6,689 nucleotides of DNA from positions 1 through 6,689 of the forward strand of contig JAQTRT010000185.1 of NCBI GenBank assembly GCA_028711675.1, in the 5' to 3' direction. Of this stretch, positions 5,889 to 6,689 are shown piece by piece. The notes beneath the pieces are model-generated. The model was not told the origin of the DNA. It was given only the letters and a program-made list of their open reading frames with translations, and searched no databases. Origin of the DNA: a bacterium (lineage in GTDB: Bacteria; Spirochaetota; JAHITG01). Position 1 is the first letter of the stretch. Each line of letters begins with the position of its first letter. The position numbers were made by a program, and so were the translations under genes.

Positions 5889-6689
5889 TTAGTGGCGGTA
5901 CTTGATCTCTCTGAGGACCTGCCGCTTCCAGTCAGCCGCCATATTGTAATAGGTGCTCCGGGGATAATTATCCAGCAGGTTCTGGAAATACTTCAAGGCT
6001 TCCTCGAACTCACCGTTATCAAAATAACAGATACCGAGTTTGAACAGGGCTGCGTCATCCTTGTGGGAAAATTTATTGTTCAGCGTTTTTTTGAAAGTCG
6101 CGACAGCCTTATTGTAATCTTTCTGGTCGTAATAGTTCTCGCTCAGCCAGTATAAGGCGTTCTCGGACAGTTTGTAGTCCGGGAACAGGGTGATGAGCTT
6201 TTCATAAAGGAGATTGGAGTATTTATAATCCTTTTCCTTGGCCAGCTTGCGGGCATAATCATAACAGTTGTTAAGGAATTTATCAATAGCCATCCGTCTG
6301 TAATTACTGGTCTTCCGGTAAGTGATGAAGTCCTCATAGATGTTCAGGCCTTTCACGTATTCACCCAGACGGAAATAGCATTCCGCTTTTCCCAGAAGGG
6401 CCAGATCTTCGTTCAGGTTCTCTTTCTGATTGAACATCTTCAGGGCTTTCTTGAGTTCACCCCCGGCCATATAGATGTATCCCTTTTCCGTATAGATCGG
6501 CCCCTGCAGAGGCGTATCGATATAACGGGAGAGGATATAATCCAATTTCTCCTGGGCTTCCTCGTAATTACCCCTCAGGTAGTTGATGTGAGCTATCTGG
6601 AAAAGGGCTTTCTGGGCTTCCAGGGAATTTGGATAGGTCTTATAGACATTGTGGTATTCCTGCTCGGCGATGTTCAGTTTATTCTCATC
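5889..6689 (-). CDS. TPR protein, YbgF/BamD-like repeats (3' part, N-terminus off window)
   Basis: The minus-strand frame is open without a stop from the right edge to the TAA at 5889-5891, giving 266 visible residues. An apparent start at 6545 is only an internal TTG leucine: the frame and the repeats continue upstream of it with typical TPR sequence. About six helical-pair repeats can be seen, at roughly 26-60, 63-91, 96-122, 140-172, 177-210 and 213-246. The last two ('ALYWLSENYYDQKDYNKA' at 178-195 and 'ALFKLGICYFDNGEFEEA' at 215-232) have the tyrosine-rich, 'DNYP' type common in YbgF, BamD and related envelope proteins. A basic tail ends the protein. Signal peptide, full length and other domains are outside the window, so function cannot be assigned; a role in protein-protein contacts, possibly in the envelope, is inference. 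The gene is convergent with the solute-binding protein gene across the hairpin. Confidence 0.8.
   Translation of the reverse strand, partial: DENKLNIAEQEYHNVYKTYPNSLEAQKALFQIAHINYLRGNYEEAQEKLDYILSRYIDTPLQGPIYTEKGYIYMAGGELKKALKMFNQKENLNEDLALLGKAECYFRLGEYVKGLNIYEDFITYRKTSNYRRMAIDKFLNNCYDYARKLAKEKDYKYSNLLYEKLITLFPDYKLSENALYWLSENYYDQKDYNKAVATFKKTLNNKFSHKDDAALFKLGICYFDNGEFEEALKYFQNLLDNYPRSTYYNMAADWKRQVLREIKYRH

Noticed and set aside
5868..6155. Plus-strand open frame with hydrophobic translation (95 codons)
   Set aside because: It starts inside the hairpin and lies opposite a well-supported TPR gene; hydrophobic runs arise from the complement of acidic/lysine-rich TPR codons. There is no ribosome site.
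1..6689. A defence system, mobile element or biosynthetic cluster
   Set aside because: All genes on both strands are recognisable housekeeping, transport or TPR proteins; no nuclease, transposase, integrase, toxin or reverse transcriptase motif was found.

Overview
This window is a compact stretch of ordinary bacterial chromosome of moderate GC content. Small gaps, short overlaps and AGG-rich codon use run evenly across it, with no sign of a mobile element, CRISPR array or RNA gene. The lineage cannot be named from the sequence. A diderm (Gram-negative-type), probably uncultured bacterium is suggested by a secreted TPR protein ending in modules resembling the CsgG/TolB-N and FlgT C-terminal folds, and by a second TPR protein whose repeats resemble the YbgF/BamD type. 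The one strong Shine-Dalgarno sequence (AAGGAGG before the solute-binding protein) shows that SD-led initiation is used.

Layout. Bases 1-501 (+) hold the 3' part of recR, whose N-terminus lies off the window. A 35-nt, very AT-rich gap follows. Bases 537-1649 (+) encode an M20-family peptidase of the PepT-like/YqjE type with all metal and catalytic residues. Eight bases later, 1658-3595 (+) encode an exported TPR protein with two C-terminal modules. Its stop overlaps (ATGA) the start of aroE, shikimate dehydrogenase, at 3592-4464 (+). A 64-nt leader then precedes an extracytoplasmic sugar-type ABC solute-binding protein at 4529-5815 (+). A long, AT-rich inverted repeat followed by T6 (5816-5888) closes the plus-strand run. 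Beyond it, 5889-6689 (-) is the 3' part of a convergent TPR gene that enters from the right edge.

The plus-strand genes look like one mixed transcription unit: DNA repair, peptide or amino-acid hydrolysis, envelope function, aromatic amino-acid synthesis and sugar capture. The tight spacing suggests co-transcription, but no single pathway joins them. I do not see a convincing new multi-gene system. The points most worth a second look are: an AroE whose cofactor loop carries Asp-Ile-Ile in place of the NADP-binding Asn-Arg-Thr; the TPR + CsgG/TolB-like + FlgT-C-like architecture; a perfect 7-nt anti-Shine-Dalgarno upstream of the solute-binding protein; the orphan, apparently membrane-anchored solute-binding protein itself; and the convergent hairpin built from 11-nt repeats.
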